Origin: Mycolicibacterium rutilum
Lineage (GTDB): Bacteria; Actinomycetota; Actinomycetes; Mycobacteriales; Mycobacteriaceae
NCBI RefSeq assembly: GCF_900108565.1
Contig: NZ_LT629971.1
Span: 1-64,000 of the forward strand
Direction of reading: 5' to 3'
DNA: 64,000 nt
A program made the translations under genes and the position numbers. The number at the start of each line of letters is the position of its first letter. Positions within the stretch are counted from its first letter, which is position 1. The notes beneath the pieces are model-generated. The model made no database searches, was not told where the DNA came from, and saw only the letters and a list, made by a program, of their open reading frames with translations. Positions 47,839-63,832 of this stretch are shown here, in pieces.

Positions 47839-47900
47839 GCCGAGTGTGGGCTTGTGTCACGCCGAACCCGCCGACGCCGTGCGGGTAACCCACGTTCGGC
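47839..47900. repeat. 62-bp inverted-repeat element, family B copy 2
   Basis: This is a direct repeat of the copy at 46765, with five differences, mostly near the middle. It lies 14 bp upstream of the antiporter start and 26 bp before the rpoC terminator stem. Confidence 0.85.
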
Positions 47901-47920
47901 GCAACAAGTAACAGGGCACG

Positions 47921-47955
47921 AAAAAGCCCCCGGGTCGAAACCCGGAGGCTTTTCC
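47921..47955 (-). terminator. rpoC terminator
   Basis: On the minus strand, GCCTCCGGGT-TTCG-ACCCGGGGGC is followed by TTTTTCG, a textbook intrinsic terminator. It ends 9 bp past the rpoC stop codon (47964). An A-run on the other side could let it work in reverse. Confidence 0.9.
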
Positions 47956-47963
47956 GTTGACTG

Positions 47964-51932
<3,969 letters not shown>

Positions 51933-51943
51933 CTAGAAAACTA

Positions 51944-55483
<3,540 letters not shown>

Positions 55484-55640
55484 CTATAGCCGCGATATCT
55501 GCGTCGGTTCGGCTGGCCACTCACGACCACAAACTCCCGAACAAAACGCACGCGACTAGATCACTGAGCGGGGGCTCAGGCTAGGACCTCGGTGTCAGGT
55601 GCGGGTTTAGGTGGGCAGGATGCAGCCAGCGCAACGTCCA

Positions 55641-55669
55641 ACAGTACCGCAGGACGGCGTATTCCTCAA
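55641..55669 (-). promoter_or_regulatory. Probable SigA-type rpoB promoter
   Basis: TTGAGG (55669-55664), a 17-bp spacer and TACTGT (55646-55641) on the minus strand give a leader of about 185 nt before rpoB. The 284-bp gap (55448-55731) carries no gene. Nothing else clear was seen in it. Confidence 0.6.
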
Positions 55670-55731
55670 CATCCACAACCCAACTGCATGCATGGCCGCT
55701 GACGGGACGCTGGCTGGCGACTCGTTACCTC

Positions 55732-57474
55732 TTACCCGTCCATACATTGCTGCCCAACAGATTGGCGCGTGATGGCCTTCCCGTCAAGAGATAACACGGT
55801 GTTCGGTGTGGAGTTTTGCGCAAAGAACCCGGCGTCCGGGTCCACCGCGCACGCCGCGAAGTCGTTCGAGTTGATCGAGTGCAGCAGCGCCGCGAAGAAC
55901 CGCTCGATCGGCGACAGCGCCGCCGGCGGACCGGGCAGCACGTAACCGCGCGCCAGGCCGGCGTCGGTGTCGATGTCGACGATCTCGCCGACGTCGCCGT
56001 AGATGCCGGTGCGGCTGTCCTCGTCGTAGACCCGGCCCGCGAACATGTCGGCCAACCAGCCCTGCGTGAGCACCTGGACCGCCTCGACGTCCTGCGGCTG
56101 GGACTGACCGAACGCCAGCCCGACGAACGCCTGCACCAGACCGCCGTAGATGCTGCTGCGGAACCCATCCGAGTGGGCCCCGCCGACCAGCTGCACCCCG
56201 TTGAACTGATCAGGCCGCATCTCGCTGAACACCTGGTTGGCCTCGCCCCCGTTGTTGAACACCGTCGGACCACCGGCGATATTCAGTACCGGCACCGCGT
56301 CCGGCAGCTTCTCGAGAGCGCGGGCCAGCGCGCCGTTGGCGGCCGAACCGTCGTAAAGCAGAACACCCACCAGGTCGGCCTTCTGCTCCTCGGACGCCCG
56401 TTCGTAGTAGTAGCCCGACGTGCCCGCCGCCAGCATCGAACCCGCGGAGTGGCCGGCGAGCGCGAACTGCGTCGGCAGCGTGCCCTCGAATCCGGCGGCG
56501 GCCGCGCTCTCCCGCAGCGCGGTGCGGTCACCCGCGAACAGTTTCGCCACGGCCAGGTGCATGGGGTCGGCGGTCACGCTGCAGCCGTCACAGGAGAAGT
56601 AGTTCGAGGTGATCGACGGCGCGACGACGATCGCGTTGTTGCGTTCGGCCAACTCTGTCAGCGTGACGTTGTAGGTCGCCGCCGGGGACAGGAACCCGTG
56701 CTGGAAGTAGATGAGCTTGTCGGGTTCGCCGCTCGTCGGGAAGTACCAGTCGGCCTGGGCGTGGTACCCGTCGCCGCAGTCGATTTTCATCGTGGACCGC
56801 CCCGCGGTCACCGAGTACCCGGCCGGCACCACCGGCGGGCCCACCACGAGGTTGATGAAGAAATCGGCGACGCTCCACGCGAGCGTGCCGATCACGTTGA
56901 TCAGGCTCGGCCGCGCCGGAGCCGGCACATCCGCGGCCGCGGTCATCATGACGCGGGCGGTGGCCGGTGAGGGCTCGACCTCGTCGATGAACGGCGCGTC
57001 GACGGTCACTGCCTCGACCGGCGCGGCGACGACGGTTTCGTCGGGCTCCTCGATCTTCTCGGGCTTCACCGGCGTCGGCTCGGGTTCCGGTGCGGGCTCC
57101 GGTTCCGCCCGCGTCGCTACCACGGATCGGGTGACGAGGGTGTCGCTCTTGGACTCGACGGCCGCGGGTTCGTCGACCTCGTCGTCGTTGTCCTCGGGCT
57201 TGGAGGTCGGCTCGTCGACGTCCTCGGCGGGGACCTCTTCGTCGTCGTCCTCGACGACGTCCTCAGTCTCTTCGTCCTCTTGCGCGGGCGGGTCGGCGTC
57301 GGTGTTGTCGACGTCCGAATCCTGTTGCGTGTCAGGCGAAGTCGACTGCGACGTGCCCGCGTCGCCGGACGGGTCGTCGTCGGCGAAGGCGAGGCCCGCT
57401 CCGAGGATCGTCCCCGCGGACACGCCTGCGAGGAGGACTCCCGCACTCAGCCACGCCAGAAACCGGCCCGCCAT
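55732..57474 (-). CDS. Secreted alpha/beta hydrolase with acidic linker, paralogue 1
   Basis: This protein of about 580 residues starts at ATG 57474 behind AGGGGG. A signal peptide (MAGRFLAWLSAGVLLAGVSA...) is cut after AFA. An Asp/Glu/Ser/Pro-rich linker follows, about 30-190, with runs such as EDEETEDVVEDDDEEVP and EPEPAPEPEPTPV. The catalytic domain (about 200-580) has the nucleophile elbow LAGHSAGSML and YFQHGFLSP (oxyanion). Cys pairs (CDGC) are present. It resembles PE-PPE-like or lipase-type mycobacterial hydrolases but has no PE or PPE domain. It is a paralogue of the gene upstream. Confidence 0.78.
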   Translation of the reverse strand: MAGRFLAWLSAGVLLAGVSAGTILGAGLAFADDDPSGDAGTSQSTSPDTQQDSDVDNTDADPPAQEDEETEDVVEDDDEEVPAEDVDEPTSKPEDNDDEVDEPAAVESKSDTLVTRSVVATRAEPEPAPEPEPTPVKPEKIEEPDETVVAAPVEAVTVDAPFIDEVEPSPATARVMMTAAADVPAPARPSLINVIGTLAWSVADFFINLVVGPPVVPAGYSVTAGRSTMKIDCGDGYHAQADWYFPTSGEPDKLIYFQHGFLSPAATYNVTLTELAERNNAIVVAPSITSNYFSCDGCSVTADPMHLAVAKLFAGDRTALRESAAAAGFEGTLPTQFALAGHSAGSMLAAGTSGYYYERASEEQKADLVGVLLYDGSAANGALARALEKLPDAVPVLNIAGGPTVFNNGGEANQVFSEMRPDQFNGVQLVGGAHSDGFRSSIYGGLVQAFVGLAFGQSQPQDVEAVQVLTQGWLADMFAGRVYDEDSRTGIYGDVGEIVDIDTDAGLARGYVLPGPPAALSPIERFFAALLHSINSNDFAACAVDPDAGFFAQNSTPNTVLSLDGKAITRQSVGQQCMDG

Positions 57475-57558
57475 ACGACCCCCTGAAGACGACGATTCAG
57501 CAAACGGTAACCCCGGCCGAGTCGCCATCAGGGCGGTTTACGCGGAACCGCCCGATCG

Positions 57559-59295
57559 TCACGCCGCGATGGACCCCTGACAGGTCCCGGCCGCGGTGCG
57601 TGCGCCGACGGACTCGGCGACACAGGTTGATTCGAAGGTAAATAACCCGTCCATGAGCGGCACCAACGGCTTGAGGAAGTTGAACGGGAACCACTTGGTC
57701 AGCGTGTTGGGCAGCGCGACGACCGACGCCTCACCCTTCGGGGTCTCGAAGCTGAACGCCTCGCCGGGCTCGAGGTAGATGCCCTCCTCCTGGTTTCCGG
57801 CAAACATGTCGTTGACCCAGCCGACCATCAGCATCCGCGCGGCCGCCGAGTTCTGCGGCTTCGAGAAGCCCGCCACCAGCTCCTGGGCGAACTGGATGAG
57901 CGGGTTGCCGCCTCGCATGGCGTCGACGTGCGACCCGCCCACGAGCGTGACACCGACGAACGTGTCCGGCCGCGCCTCGACCAGCGCGTCCAGGCCGACA
58001 CCGAAGTTGTTCCAGAAGTACACCGGTGCGGCGAGCTGGTAGATCGGAATGTCGAGCGGAACGAGCCTGAGCGACTCCGTCATCCGCTCCGGGTCGTCGA
58101 GCCCGACGCCGTCGAGCAGCACCACGCCGGCCAGCCGGTCGATCGTCTCGCGCTCGACCATGTAACCGGCGATGCCCGACACCGCGCCGCCGCCGAGCGA
58201 GTGCCCCATCAGCACCACCCGGTCCGGAATCGGGCCGGTGTAGCCCGCGGCCGCAGCGCTTTCGGCGAGCGCGGTGTTGCCGTCGTCGAACAGCTTGGCC
58301 ATGCCTTCGTGCATCGGCGCGGCGCCGAGCCAGCACGCGTCGGCGGCGAAGAAGTTCGACGTGATCGACGGGGCCACCACGATGCTGTTGGTCTGCTCGG
58401 CCAGCGCGGCCGCCGTGTGGCTGTACCACGGCCCCGCCGCCAGGAACCCGTGCTGCAGATAGATCATCCGCTCGGGTGGGTTCTCCTCGGCGCCCTGCGG
58501 GATGTACCAGTCGGCGGGCACCTCGACACCCTTGCCGTCCTCGCAGGCGCAGTCGATGCGCAGCGTCGAACTGCGCACGGTGACAGTGCTGTTCGCCGGC
58601 AGAATCGGCGGCCCGCCCAGCAGCCGGGTCGCCACGGCGTAGAGGTTGAACACCAGCGTGCCGATGAACCGCACGATGGCGGGCATCCGGGGAGCCATCG
58701 CGGTCGCGGTGATGGCCGCGGTGGCCGGCGCCGACGCGAACGCCACCGCCTCGGTCTCGGCCTGCTCGTCGACGACGGGCGCATCCAGCACGACGTCTTC
58801 CTGCTCGACGGCCGGTGCGACGGTCGCCGTCTCTGCGACGGTGTCGTCGACCTTGGCTTCGGACGTGTCCTTCGACCGGGTTTGGGTGGCGACGACGGCC
58901 TTCGCGGCGGGCGCCGCAGCCGTGTCCGGCTCGTCCTCGACGCGGTCGGACCCCTTGTCCTTCTCCGGCTCCCGCGCGGGTTCTTCCTCGACCGGCTCTT
59001 CTTCTTCGGTCGTCTCCTCTTCGGCCGGCTCCTCTTCCGCGACGTCCTCGTCCGTCGGCTCAGGCTCCATCGACTCAGGCTTAGTCGACTCAGGCTCAGT
59101 CGACTCAGCCGGCTCCTGATCCGTCGAATCCGCCTCGTTCTCAGCCGGTTTCGACGACTCCGAGGTGTTGGCCTTGTCAGCGCCGGACGAGCCGGTCTCG
59201 TCGGCGATCGCCGCGCCCGCACCCGCAAGCACCGCCGCCGACATTCCCGCCGTAAGCACACCGACGCTGAACCACGTCACGAACCGGTCGACCAT
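57559..59295 (-). CDS. Secreted alpha/beta hydrolase with acidic linker, paralogue 2
   Basis: This protein of about 578 residues starts at ATG 59295 (MVDRFVTWFSVGVLTAGMSA). The signal is cut after AIA. The linker (about 35-190) is extremely acidic with EEEPAEEETTEEEEPVEEEP and pentapeptide repeats of the ESTKP type. The hydrolase domain has LMGHSLGGGAVS (nucleophile) and YLQHGFLAAG, with the same lid-side block IVVAPSITSNFF as paralogue 1. The catalytic Asp and late His cannot be fixed by eye. The two genes lie head to tail 84 bp apart. Function unknown beyond a likely surface esterase or lipase. Confidence 0.78.
   Translation of the reverse strand: MVDRFVTWFSVGVLTAGMSAAVLAGAGAAIADETGSSGADKANTSESSKPAENEADSTDQEPAESTEPESTKPESMEPEPTDEDVAEEEPAEEETTEEEEPVEEEPAREPEKDKGSDRVEDEPDTAAAPAAKAVVATQTRSKDTSEAKVDDTVAETATVAPAVEQEDVVLDAPVVDEQAETEAVAFASAPATAAITATAMAPRMPAIVRFIGTLVFNLYAVATRLLGGPPILPANSTVTVRSSTLRIDCACEDGKGVEVPADWYIPQGAEENPPERMIYLQHGFLAAGPWYSHTAAALAEQTNSIVVAPSITSNFFAADACWLGAAPMHEGMAKLFDDGNTALAESAAAAGYTGPIPDRVVLMGHSLGGGAVSGIAGYMVERETIDRLAGVVLLDGVGLDDPERMTESLRLVPLDIPIYQLAAPVYFWNNFGVGLDALVEARPDTFVGVTLVGGSHVDAMRGGNPLIQFAQELVAGFSKPQNSAAARMLMVGWVNDMFAGNQEEGIYLEPGEAFSFETPKGEASVVALPNTLTKWFPFNFLKPLVPLMDGLFTFESTCVAESVGARTAAGTCQGSIAA
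59055..59110 (-). repeat. 15-bp tandem repeat encoding acidic pentapeptides
   Basis: About 3.7 units of TCGACTCAGGCTNAG (plus strand) encode the repeats STEP-EST-KPES-MEPEP in the linker of paralogue 2. Repeat number could vary between strains by slippage. Confidence 0.6.
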
Positions 59296-59377
59296 GACCC
59301 ACCAATCTCTTTGCGCCGAACGCACACGGATTTCGACGCGTAAAGATAACGTGCGTTGTCACTTCGGCGAGGTGTTT

Positions 59378-61585
59378 TCAGCCGCTCGGACTGATCCGCA
59401 CCGGCACACCGGTCAACCGGGCCATCCCGGCCAAGCTCTCGACATCGTCGACGGCGCTCGACATCAGCCGGTTGACGTTCGCGCCGCCGGCGCTGTTGGC
59501 CACCCGCCAGCCGGCGGTGCCCTTGTGGCCCCAGCCGTGCGGCACCGCGACCACCCCGGCGACGATGTCCTTGGTCACGGTGGCGGGCAGCTCGATCTCG
59601 CCGTGCGGCGACGCGATGCGCACCAGGTCGCCGTCGTCGATGCCGGCCGCCGCGGCGTCGTCGGCGTGGACGAGCGCGTGCTGGGCGCGCCCGCCGCGCA
59701 TCAGCAGCGGCGCGTTGTGCAGCCACGAGTTCTCCGAGCGCGCCTCGCGCATACCGATCAGCCGCATCGGATAGCCGTCAGGCACCCGGCGCCGCGACAG
59801 CTTGTCCACCTCCGCGCCGATCGAGTCGTGCCGCAACCGCACCCGCCCGCCGCGGTAGACGACAACATCGCGCAACACGCCGCCGCGCAAATAACGTGCC
59901 AGCACGGCGCCGTGCGGGTGCTCACGCGTCAGCTTCGAAAAGCTCAGCCCGCGCCGCAGCCCGAACCGGTCGCCGCCCTCGGACAGCCGGATCACCGCAT
60001 CGGCAAGCATCCGCGGCGACAACCGAGCCCCGAACAGCGACAACACTTTCCGAACGCCGGCGAGGAGAGCGAAACCCGGCGTAGTCCGCGACAGCCGGCC
60101 GGCCAGGTCGTCGATGATCTGCCACTCGGCGCGGGCCTGCCCGACCGGCGCGATGACGGCCTCGGTGGCCTGCCGCAGCGGCGTCGGCTGCAGCGTCTGG
60201 AACGGCAGCGGAAAGTCGTCGCGCTCGTACATCGACGTCGCGGGCAGCACGTAGTCGCAGTGCGCGAGCGTCTCGTTGACGTACAGGTCGATCCCGACCA
60301 TCAGGTCCAGCGACTCCAGCGCGCGTTCTAGTTCGTCGCCGTTGGGCACCGACAGCACCGGGTTGCCCGCGCCGACGAACAGCGCCTTGATCTGTCCGCG
60401 TCCGGGTGTGGTGATCTCCTTGGCCATCACCGCGGCGGGCTCGGACCCCAGCACCGCGGGGAACCCGCCGATGCGTGAGCGCCGGCGCGTGTAGACGCCG
60501 CGCAGCAGTGCACCGCCGGCCTTGGTCAGCCACCGCTCCCCCGGAATGCCGAGGCGGCCGAACATGCTGCCGCCGGGCACGTCGAGGTTGCCGGCAACCA
60601 GGTTCACCGCGTCGATCAGATACGTTGTGAGCGTGCCGTTTTCGCCGATACTGGTGCCGACGCGGCCGTACACGGCGGCGCGTTCGGTGCGCACCAGATC
60701 GCGGGCCAGCGCCCGCACGGTGCCCGGGTCGATCCCGGTGTGCGCCTCGGTGGCCTCCGGGCTGAACGGACGCGCCAGCTGTTCGAGCCAGTCGACGCCG
60801 TCGGCGTGCCGCGCCAGCCGCGCGCGGTCGGCGAGGTTCTCGGAGAACATCACCTGCAGCAGCGACAGGAGCAGGAACGCGTCGCCGTCGGGGACGATGC
60901 CGAGCCACTCGAACTGCGCGGCGGTCTCGGTCCTGCGCGGATCGATCACCAGCACGCGGCCGCCGCGTTTGACGATGTCGTGCATGCGGTCACGGATCCG
61001 CGGCGCGGTCAGCACGCTGCCGTGCGAGACGACGGGGTTGGCGCCCATGACGACGAGCAGATCGGTGCGCAGCACGTCGGGCACCGGCAGCGCCAGCGGC
61101 GATCCGTACAGCAGCTGGCTGGCCACGAAGCGGTTGTTGACGTCCTGCGAGCCCGCGGTGAACAGGTGCATCCGCGGAAAGCCGAACGTCATCGACTGCA
61201 GCGCGATCGTGTACGAGTAGTTGAACGCCCCCGGGTTGCCGAAGTACCAGCCGATGCCGCCCGAACCGTGGTCGCGGTGCACAGCCGCGACGCGCGAAGC
61301 GATGTCGGCCATCGCCTCGTCCCAGCTGACGGGTTCGAACCCGTCTTCGGATGAGCCGCTTGCGCGAAGACCATCAACGCGAGTGCGGCGCAGCGGGGTG
61401 GTGACGCGGTCGGGGTCGTTGACGACCTCGCTGAACGCGATGCCCTTCTGGCAGGCGAACCCCGCCGACACCGGATGGTCCTTGTCGGGTCGCAGGGCGA
61501 CCAGCCGACCGTCCTCGACGGTGGCAATCATCCCGCAGAGAGGCTCGCAGATCCGGCAGAACGTCGGCTCGTGGCTGACGTTCAC
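59378..61585 (-). CDS. Molybdopterin-dependent oxidoreductase
   Basis: This 735-residue protein is of the DMSO-reductase family. The N-terminus has a 4Fe-4S site, CRICEPLCGM then ACQKG (Cys at about 10, 13, 17, 45). Pterin-binding stretches follow: WYFGNPGAFNYSY, DLLVVMGANPVVSHG, LVIDPRRTETA, FVGAGNPVLSVPNG. The C-terminal molydopterin-dinucleotide domain ends RISPSG. The usual Cys, SeCys or Ser Mo ligand after AGSQDVNNR is not obvious (FVASQ there). It is probably a cytoplasmic enzyme without a Tat signal. Substrate unknown. It is 9 bp before mkl on the same strand (mkl's stop side). Confidence 0.82.
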   Translation of the reverse strand: MNVSHEPTFCRICEPLCGMIATVEDGRLVALRPDKDHPVSAGFACQKGIAFSEVVNDPDRVTTPLRRTRVDGLRASGSSEDGFEPVSWDEAMADIASRVAAVHRDHGSGGIGWYFGNPGAFNYSYTIALQSMTFGFPRMHLFTAGSQDVNNRFVASQLLYGSPLALPVPDVLRTDLLVVMGANPVVSHGSVLTAPRIRDRMHDIVKRGGRVLVIDPRRTETAAQFEWLGIVPDGDAFLLLSLLQVMFSENLADRARLARHADGVDWLEQLARPFSPEATEAHTGIDPGTVRALARDLVRTERAAVYGRVGTSIGENGTLTTYLIDAVNLVAGNLDVPGGSMFGRLGIPGERWLTKAGGALLRGVYTRRRSRIGGFPAVLGSEPAAVMAKEITTPGRGQIKALFVGAGNPVLSVPNGDELERALESLDLMVGIDLYVNETLAHCDYVLPATSMYERDDFPLPFQTLQPTPLRQATEAVIAPVGQARAEWQIIDDLAGRLSRTTPGFALLAGVRKVLSLFGARLSPRMLADAVIRLSEGGDRFGLRRGLSFSKLTREHPHGAVLARYLRGGVLRDVVVYRGGRVRLRHDSIGAEVDKLSRRRVPDGYPMRLIGMREARSENSWLHNAPLLMRGGRAQHALVHADDAAAAGIDDGDLVRIASPHGEIELPATVTKDIVAGVVAVPHGWGHKGTAGWRVANSAGGANVNRLMSSAVDDVESLAGMARLTGVPVRISPSG

Positions 61586-61594
61586 CGGGCCGGC

Positions 61595-62674
61595 TTACTG
61601 CTGGGCGCGCGGAATGGCGCCCGTCGGGGCGTCATCCTCCACATGGCGGTGCCGGGCGGTCTCCCCCTCGGGGAACGCGCTCGCCGAATACGTGTTCGTG
61701 CCCTCGAGGTCGGCGCGGATCGCTTCCTGCGCGGCGGGCGGCAGCGTGTGCATGATCTCGCGCACCCGCGCCTGACGACGGCCGACGGCCTGGCGCTCCG
61801 GCATACCCGGAGTGGCCTGGATCTGCGGCGGCACGCCCTCGATCTCCTCGACGCCACCGTCGTGGTGGCCGGCGTCGATCATGGCCTGCTCCTCGGCCAT
61901 CGTCGACTCGTCCTTCTCCTCGGACATACCGATCGGGCCGATACGGCGGCCGTTGAGGAACTGACGCACGACGGGCTCGTCGCTGGTCAGCAGCACCTCG
62001 CGCGGACCGAACATCACCAGGTGCTTGCGGAACAGCATGCCCATGTTGTCGGGCACCGTGCGGGCGATGTTGATGTTGTGCGTCACGATCAGGATCGTGC
62101 AGTCGATCTGCGCGTTGATGTCGATCAGCAGCTGGGACAGGTAGGCCGTACGGACCGGGTCCAGACCGGAGTCGGGCTCGTCGCAGAGGATGATCTGCGG
62201 ATCGAGCACCAGCGAGCGGGCCAGGCCGGCACGCTTGCGCATACCACCGGAGATCTCGCCGGGGAACTTGTTCTCGTCACCGGCCAGACCGACCAGTTCG
62301 AGCTTCTCCATCACGATCTGGCGGATCTCGGATTCCTTCTTCTTCGTGTGCTCACGAAGCGGGAACGCGGTGTTGTCATACAGGCTCATCGAGCCGAACA
62401 GGGCACCGTCCTGGAACATCACGCCGAACAGCGTGCGGATCTCGTAGAGCTCCTTGGCGGTGCACTGGATCACGTCGGTGCCGTCGACGATGATCTTGCC
62501 GCGCTCGGGGCGCAGCAGGCCGATCAGCGACTTCAAGAACACGGACTTACCGGTACCGGAGGGGCCGAGCAGAACGCTCACCTCACCCGGCGGCAGGTCG
62601 AAGGTAACGTCCTCCCAGATTCGCTGGGGGCCGAAGGACTTCGTCAGTCCTTCAACCTGGATACCAATGCCCAC
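61595..62674 (-). CDS. mkl: Mce-complex ATPase Mkl/MceG
   Basis: This protein of about 359 residues is an ABC ATPase: Walker A LLGPSGTGKSVFL near residue 40, Q-loop VMFQDGAL, signature ISGGMRKRAGLARSL, Walker B IILCDEPDSGLDP, and H-loop IVTHN. The C-terminal 100-residue extension (ending HVEDDAPTGAIPRAQQ) is the MceG-specific tail, which is thought to contact the YrbE proteins. GTG 62674 is the likely start, behind GGAAGGA; TTG 62692 is in frame. It powers Mce lipid importers. By order this is Rv0655. Confidence 0.9.
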   Translation of the reverse strand: MGIGIQVEGLTKSFGPQRIWEDVTFDLPPGEVSVLLGPSGTGKSVFLKSLIGLLRPERGKIIVDGTDVIQCTAKELYEIRTLFGVMFQDGALFGSMSLYDNTAFPLREHTKKKESEIRQIVMEKLELVGLAGDENKFPGEISGGMRKRAGLARSLVLDPQIILCDEPDSGLDPVRTAYLSQLLIDINAQIDCTILIVTHNINIARTVPDNMGMLFRKHLVMFGPREVLLTSDEPVVRQFLNGRRIGPIGMSEEKDESTMAEEQAMIDAGHHDGGVEEIEGVPPQIQATPGMPERQAVGRRQARVREIMHTLPPAAQEAIRADLEGTNTYSASAFPEGETARHRHVEDDAPTGAIPRAQQ

Positions 62675-62794
62675 GCGAGATCCTTCCGCCAATCATTGTC
62701 ACAGGCCACACGCCTACCCGCCTGTGGCTTGAGTCACTGTATCTTACGCAGTCAGGCCACGGCACAGGTCTGCGCTCAGATTGTGACCCATCGC

Positions 62795-62836
62795 AAAAAC
62801 GCCGATGGGGCCGACCCATTTGCTGGATCGACCCCA
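62795..62836 (-). terminator. rplJ-rplL terminator
   Basis: On the minus strand, TGGGGTCGATCC, a short loop and GGGTCGGCCCCA form a 12-bp stem (two G:U pairs) followed by TCGGCGTTTTTGCG. It is 37 bp past the rplL stop and ends the rplJ-rplL transcript before mkl. Confidence 0.85.
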
Positions 62837-62872
62837 CCGGTGTGGTATCGCGTCGGCTGAGCCGACTCGGTG

Positions 62873-63265
62873 CTACTTGACGGTCACCGAAGCGCCGGCG
62901 GCCTCGAGCTTGGCCTTGGCATCGTCGGCAGCGGCCTTGTCGACCTTCTCGAGCAGCGGCTTGGGAGCGCTGTCGACGAGGTCCTTGGCCTCCTTGAGGC
63001 CCAGGCCGGAGACGATCTCGCGGACGACCTTGATGACGCCGATCTTCTTGTCGCCGGCACCCTCGAGGATGACGTCGAACTCGGACTGCTCCTCGGCGGC
63101 CTCGGCGGGGGCACCACCGGCGGCGGGGCCGGCAGCCGCGACGGCGACCGGAGCAGCGGCGGTGACCTCGAAGGTCTCCTCGAACTTCTTGACGAACTCC
63201 GAGAGCTCCAGCAGCGTCAGTTCCTTGAACGCGTCGAGCAGCTCGTCGGTGGACAGCTTGGCCAT
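62873..63265 (-). CDS. rplL: 50S ribosomal protein L7/L12
   Basis: This 130-residue protein forms the flexible stalk that recruits translation factors. It has an N-terminal dimer domain ([20 protein letters not shown]), an Ala/Gly/Pro hinge ([20 protein letters not shown]) and the C-terminal factor-binding domain ([31 protein letters not shown]). The spacing to rplJ is 39 bp. It starts at ATG 63265 behind AAGGACC. Confidence 0.98.
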   Translation of the reverse strand: MAKLSTDELLDAFKELTLLELSEFVKKFEETFEVTAAAPVAVAAAGPAAGGAPAEAAEEQSEFDVILEGAGDKKIGVIKVVREIVSGLGLKEAKDLVDSAPKPLLEKVDKAAADDAKAKLEAAGASVTVK

Positions 63266-63304
63266 GATGGTCCTTTCCTTACTTACTTCTTGCTAGTCGG
63301 GGGG

Positions 63305-63832
63305 TTAAGCGGCTTCTTCGCCGGCCTTCTTCTCTTGCAGAGCGGCGGCCAGCCGTGCGACCTGCGACGCCGGAGCGTTGAACAGGCCGGCAGCCTTGGA
63401 CAGGTTCGCCTTCATCGCGCCGGCCATCTTGGCCAGCAGCACCTCGCGCGACTCCAGGTCGGCGATCTGCTCGACCTCGGTCACGCTCAGCGGGCGGCCA
63501 TCCATGTAGCCGCCCTTGATGACGAGGGCCTTGTTGTCCTTGGCGAACTTCTTGATCGCCTTGGCGGCGTCGACGGCCTCGCCCTTGACGAACGCGATCG
63601 CGGTGGGACCGACGAACAACTCGTCGAGGCCCTCGATGCCCGCCTCCGCCGCGGCACGCTTGACCAGCGTGTTCTTGGCGACCGTGTAGGTGGCGGAATC
63701 ACCGAGCGAACGGCGAAGGTCCTTGAGGTTGGCCACCGTCAGCCCGCGGTACTCGGTGACAAGCGTCGCCGAGGCCTCCTTGAACTGCTCGGCGATGTCG
63801 GCAACCGCGGTGGCCTTGTCAGCCTTGGCCAT
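63305..63832 (-). CDS. rplJ: 50S ribosomal protein L10
   Basis: This 175-residue protein links L7/L12 to the ribosome. It begins [20 protein letters not shown], then [20 protein letters not shown] and [19 protein letters not shown]. The C-terminal helix that binds L12 is Ala-rich ([18 protein letters not shown] region). It autoregulates through its mRNA leader in other bacteria. The upstream leader is present here. Confidence 0.98.
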   Translation of the reverse strand: MAKADKATAVADIAEQFKEASATLVTEYRGLTVANLKDLRRSLGDSATYTVAKNTLVKRAAAEAGIEGLDELFVGPTAIAFVKGEAVDAAKAIKKFAKDNKALVIKGGYMDGRPLSVTEVEQIADLESREVLLAKMAGAMKANLSKAAGLFNAPASQVARLAAALQEKKAGEEAA

